A DNA stretch of 64,000 nt from Cohnella sp. GbtcB17 (GTDB taxonomy: Bacteria; Bacillota; Bacilli; Paenibacillales; Paenibacillaceae), in the NCBI RefSeq assembly GCF_019091135.1, contig NZ_JAGXJW010000029.1, forward strand, positions 21,665-85,664. Reading direction: 5' to 3'. Positions 61,101 to 64,000 of the stretch are shown piece by piece. The position numbers were made by a program, and so were the translations under genes. The stretch's first letter is position 1. The number at the start of each line of letters is the position of its first letter. Under the pieces are notes generated by a model, which was not told where the DNA came from, did not search any database, and worked only from the letters and a program-made list of their open reading frames with translations.

Positions 61101-62351
61101 CTAAGCGTGGGGCACCGCCGGCTGCGGGTGCCAGCCCTCCTTGTATGCGGGCTTGGGGGCCAGCGCCAGCAGCGCGAGCATGAGGATGGCGAAGGATAGG
61201 AAAAACGGCGACAAATGACCGCGGAAGGCGCCCGCCGCGACCGGACCGAGGAAGGCGCCGACCGACGAAGCGATCGCCATGAGCGAGAACGTCCGACCGT
61301 ACCGCGCCGGACCGCTGAGCTGCAGCAGAAACGACGTCATCGCGGGGAATACGACGCCTTTGGCCATACCAACCGCGAACAGCAGCGCCATCATGGGCAC
61401 CGGCCAGTCCGACGCGAGTCCGTAGTAGGCGAGCGCAAGCAACAGCACGCCGATGATGCAGCGCGAGTAAGGGAGGTATCGCTGCAAAAATAGCAAGCCA
61501 AGCGTGGCGAGCGCGCCCAGACTGACGACGGAAAACAGGATGCCGGTCGTCAGCACGCCGCCGTCTTCGGCCGAGATCGCCCGCAGCGGCAGCTCGAAGG
61601 AGAGAATGCCCTGCGCGAACGCCATGGCTACGGGCAGCAGGAATACCGCCCAAGGAAAACGGCGCGGCGCGGCCCCGGCCGAGCCTCCTTCCGCTTCAAC
61701 GGCCGGCGGAGGCGCGCCGACCGGAGCTTGAGCCGGCGTGGCTTCGCTCGCGACGTCGGCCGTATCGGCAGCGACATCCGCAACGGCATCCGCAGCGTCG
61801 TCCCGCCGGGGGTCCCGCACGAACCAGAGCGACAGCAGCCCGGTGGCGAGCAAGCCCCAACCGAGAAGGGCGAACGACTGGGCGAAGCCGACCTTGGCGG
61901 CAAGGTACGCGCCTGCCGCCGGAGACACGACGGAGGCGACCGTGTGGACGAGCCCGTTGCCCGCCATCAATTTGCCGCGTTGAATGTGATCTCTCGTCAG
62001 CTTCGCCAGCAAGGACAGACAGGCGGGGGACAAGAAGGCGAGCACGAAGCCGCTCACCGAACGAACGTAGAGCAGATGCCAGGGATCGGTGACTCTCGAT
62101 TGCAGCAGGAGCAGCACGCCGGCGCCGACGAGACTGGCGGAGATAAAAAACCGGCTCCCGAACCGGTCGACGCCGTATCCGGCCAGCAGGTTGCCCGGCA
62201 GATGCGTGAGCGAGTACATGCCCATCACGAGGCCAATAAACGACGGCGCAGCGCCAAGCGATACGGCGAAGGGCGTGAGCATCGGATACTGGGCATGCAG
62301 ATCGAAAAACGCGACGAACAAAAACAAATACAGCCAAATGGCCATCCTCAC
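61101..62351 (-). CDS. MFS transporter, unknown substrate
   Basis: A 416-aa major-facilitator protein with 12 predicted helices. GYGVDRFGSRFFI after helix 2 is a loose loop 2-3 motif. The central loop (about 190-240) is an unusual low-complexity stretch of Ala, Val, Asp and Pro. The N-terminal helix starts at MAIWLYLFLFVAFF. The GTG at 62351 has GGAGG 9 nt upstream; an ATG 6 nt later is the alternative. Confidence 0.85.
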   Translation of the reverse strand: MRMAIWLYLFLFVAFFDLHAQYPMLTPFAVSLGAAPSFIGLVMGMYSLTHLPGNLLAGYGVDRFGSRFFISASLVGAGVLLLLQSRVTDPWHLLYVRSVSGFVLAFLSPACLSLLAKLTRDHIQRGKLMAGNGLVHTVASVVSPAAGAYLAAKVGFAQSFALLGWGLLATGLLSLWFVRDPRRDDAADAVADVAADTADVASEATPAQAPVGAPPPAVEAEGGSAGAAPRRFPWAVFLLPVAMAFAQGILSFELPLRAISAEDGGVLTTGILFSVVSLGALATLGLLFLQRYLPYSRCIIGVLLLALAYYGLASDWPVPMMALLFAVGMAKGVVFPAMTSFLLQLSGPARYGRTFSLMAIASSVGAFLGPVAAGAFRGHLSPFFLSFAILMLALLALAPKPAYKEGWHPQPAVPHA

Positions 62352-62457
62352 CGGCGTTCGCCTCCATTTTGCAAAGACGCAGGACGGGCGTCTTAACGTT
62401 ATTCCTACTTGTACGCCGGGGCGGACGAGGATATGACCCTTCGCGCGCAAGCGCGAA

Positions 62458-62518
62458 TTGAAGTGTATGGCATCGCATGGTACACTATGCCTATAGTGTA
62501 TGGTGTGTAGTCATACAC
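62458..62518 (+). promoter_or_regulatory. Promoter and double palindromic operator of the YtrA-type gene
   Basis: TTGAAG (62458-62463), 17 nt, TACACT (62481-62486). TACACTAT-GCCT-ATAGTGTA overlaps the -10 and start site (62481-62500), and GTGTATG-N9-CATACAC follows (62496-62518). The two palindromes overlap by a few bases and both contain GTGTA, as expected for a self-repressing GntR/YtrA protein. Confidence 0.7.
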
Positions 62519-62545
62519 TTCATACAAAGGAAGCGGGGTGTGGCG

Positions 62546-62929
62546 ATGCCGCCGATCCGCATGTGGAAGCCGGAGGACTTCAGGCTCGATCCGTCCCGAC
62601 CGCTGTACGAGCAGTTCGTAGAGCAGGTGCGCGCGATGATCGCGAGAGGCGAGCTTGAGCCCGGGACGCGGCTGCCGTCGGTCCGCGAGGCTGCAGCGAG
62701 CCTGCGCGTCAATCCGACGACGATCATGAAGACGTATCAGGAGCTGGAGCGCCTGGGATTAATCGTGACGCACAGGGGGCAGGGAACGTTCGTGACGGAG
62801 GATGAAGCGGCGATCGGGAGCTCGCGAAGAGAGCTGGCGCGGGAAGCGGTCGCGAGGCTCGAGGAGACCGCCCGCTCGATCGGATTGAGTCTCGACCAAT
62901 TATTGGCGTTAGCCCGGGAAAAGGAGTGA
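62546..62929 (+). CDS. GntR-family regulator, YtrA subfamily
   Basis: A 127-aa short GntR protein: winged helix (about 16-85) with PLYEQFVEQVRAMIARGEL, LPSVREAAASLRVNPTTIMKTYQEL and RGQGTFV, and a short C-terminal helical part for dimerisation. The YtrA subfamily usually represses an adjacent ABC transporter operon in response to cell-wall antibiotics. ABC genes follow directly after 5 nt. The GTG at 62540 is an alternative start. Confidence 0.92.
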   Translation: MPPIRMWKPEDFRLDPSRPLYEQFVEQVRAMIARGELEPGTRLPSVREAAASLRVNPTTIMKTYQELERLGLIVTHRGQGTFVTEDEAAIGSSRRELAREAVARLEETARSIGLSLDQLLALAREKE

Positions 62930-62934
62930 TCGTC

Positions 62935-63681
62935 ATGGCAGATATGCGATATCCGGACTTCAATATTCCGATCGTCGCCGCCACCAAGGCGCCGGCCATT
63001 CGCTGCGTGGACGTGACGCTGCGTGTCAAGAAGAAGCTCGTGCTCGACGGCGTATCCTTCGAGATTCCGGCGGGCAGCCTTGCGGGACTGCTCGGTCCAA
63101 ATGGCGCAGGCAAGTCGTCGCTCATGCGCATTCTGACGGGTATGTTCCCGCCCGACAGCGGACGGGCGGAGCTGTTCTGCGCGCCTGCCGGTCCCGAGCG
63201 GCTCGGCGTGCTGTCCTTCCTGCCGGACCGGGGGCAGCTGCCGCCGTATCTCGGCGCGGGAGAGTGGCTGCGGCTCGCGGCGGGGCTCTATCCGGACTGG
63301 AGCGAAGCGAGAATGGAGGAGCTGATCGTCAAGCTGGACGTGGATCGCGGCCAGCGGATTGGCTCGATGTCGCGAGGCCAGGAGGCGCGTCTTCAATTGC
63401 TCACCTGCCTGTCCCGGCAGGCGCCGATCATCATTCTCGACGAACCGTTCGCCGGCGTCGACATGGTGTCGCGCGAGTCGATCGCGCAGGCCGTGGTCGG
63501 AGAACTGGCGGACGGCGAGCGCACGTTCCTGATCGCCACGCACGATATTCGCGAGATGGAAAATCTGTTCGACCGGATCGTGCTCATCGGCGAAGGGCGT
63601 ATGCTCGGCTGCCATGATGTGGAGGCGCTCCGTGCCGGCGGACGCTCTGTCGAATCGTGTTACCGGGACGTGTTCGCATGA
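62935..63681 (+). CDS. ABC transporter ATP-binding protein
   Basis: A 248-aa ATPase. Walker A GPNGAGKSS (about 54-62), Walker B IIILDEPFAGVD and the switch His in ATHDIREM are intact. The signature loop reads MSRGQEARL rather than LSGGQ. Part of a YtrA-regulated operon, likely exporting or sensing an antimicrobial or lipid. AAGGAG lies 8 nt before the ATG. It overlaps the next gene by 4 nt. Confidence 0.9.
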   Translation: MADMRYPDFNIPIVAATKAPAIRCVDVTLRVKKKLVLDGVSFEIPAGSLAGLLGPNGAGKSSLMRILTGMFPPDSGRAELFCAPAGPERLGVLSFLPDRGQLPPYLGAGEWLRLAAGLYPDWSEARMEELIVKLDVDRGQRIGSMSRGQEARLQLLTCLSRQAPIIILDEPFAGVDMVSRESIAQAVVGELADGERTFLIATHDIREMENLFDRIVLIGEGRMLGCHDVEALRAGGRSVESCYRDVFA

Positions 63682-64000
63682 GCGCAGGAGACCGGATGCG
63701 CGGGCTGTTCCGGTTGGAGCCGGCCGACGCGGCGCTGTTGAAGCTTGAATGGCGGGCTTATCGTTCCATGCTGCCGAGGGATGAGGCATCGCTGACTTAC
63801 TGGGGCTTGGCCTTGACCGTCCTTCTCGTCGCTTCGCTATTATTATTCGGAGACGGCTTTTCGGCGCAATCGATCTTCGCGCTCGGCGCGCTGTTCGTCT
63901 TCCTGATTGGCGTGTATACGGGCGGCGGCAAGGCGATGACCGTCTGGGAAAACGGGTTTCGCGAATGGTGGCTCGGTCTTCCCGTCTCCCGCTCGAGTCT
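63678..64000 (+). CDS. ABC transporter permease, partial (runs off window)
   Basis: The first 107 codons of a membrane protein, starting at an ATG that overlaps the ATPase stop (ATGA). It begins with a hydrophilic segment (LFRLEPADAALLKLEWRAYR), then two hydrophobic helices (LALTVLLVASLLLFG and IFALGALFVFLIGVYTGG). Position and topology mark it as the permease partner of the preceding ATPase. The C-terminus lies outside the window. Confidence 0.75.
   Translation, partial: MSAGDRMRGLFRLEPADAALLKLEWRAYRSMLPRDEASLTYWGLALTVLLVASLLLFGDGFSAQSIFALGALFVFLIGVYTGGGKAMTVWENGFREWWLGLPVSRSS

Overview
The window is chromosomal DNA of a high-GC, endospore-forming Bacillota, most likely Paenibacillaceae (Cohnella or a high-GC Paenibacillus). 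Evidence for this: spore genes (H-type SASP, alpha/beta SASP, gerQ, yunB, ylbJ, lytH-like), Bacillus-type regulation (T-box, CIRCE, cre, c-di-AMP riboswitch, SigG-like promoters), strong AGGAGG ribosome sites with frequent TTG and GTG starts, and gene order like the B. subtilis ydi/tat/groE and lytH/lipA/yutD loci. No rRNA, tRNA, CRISPR array, prophage or transposase was seen. The genus is an inference.

Layout. 0-6 kb: a 51-bp hairpin repeat array, cardiolipin synthase, then NHEJ genes (stand-alone LigD polymerase and Ku) flanking a secreted CAP-domain protein under a c-di-AMP riboswitch, and a SASP pair. 6-12 kb: an AT-rich TetR gene with its probable target oxidoreductase, a CsbD-type stress protein, small membrane proteins and a MocR regulator. 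12-15 kb: the t6A operon tsaE-tsaB-rimI-tsaD, followed by a DnaA-box cluster. 15.7-26 kb: ABC-F ATPase, 5-formyl-THF cyclo-ligase, moaC-mogA-moeA-like, tatA/tatC, a 132-bp palindromic element, a chemoreceptor lacking an external sensor domain, CIRCE-groES-groEL and MgtC. 26-36 kb: CE7 esterase, MFS and AEC transporters, lipoprotein, YceI, an AraC regulator beside an ADP-ribosylglycohydrolase-family protein, yunB, HesB-like protein, ribokinase. 36-44 kb: lytH divergent from lipA-yutD (yutD carries a long RGG-rich tail), nadK, ylbJ, pepD. 44-54 kb: a cre-associated 28-residue membrane protein, truncated haemoglobin, DUF2225, pepF, a second 51-bp hairpin array, a histidine-rich permease, T-box-trpS, alpha/beta SASP, YfhP-like protein and gerQ. 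54-64 kb: ctaB-sco for cytochrome oxidase, a Toprim protein, a heterodimeric ABC exporter, a 62-bp hairpin array, MFS transporter, and a YtrA-type regulator with its ABC transporter that runs off the window.

Most content is ordinary core genome. The least explained material is non-coding: three exact-period hairpin arrays (51, 51 and 62 bp), a long imperfect palindrome, a DnaA-box cluster away from any dnaA gene, and several operator-like palindromes. Among proteins, the RGG-tailed YutD, the 28-residue cre-linked membrane peptide and the AraC/ADP-ribosylglycohydrolase pair deserve a second look. All functional calls come from reading motifs by eye; no database search was run.
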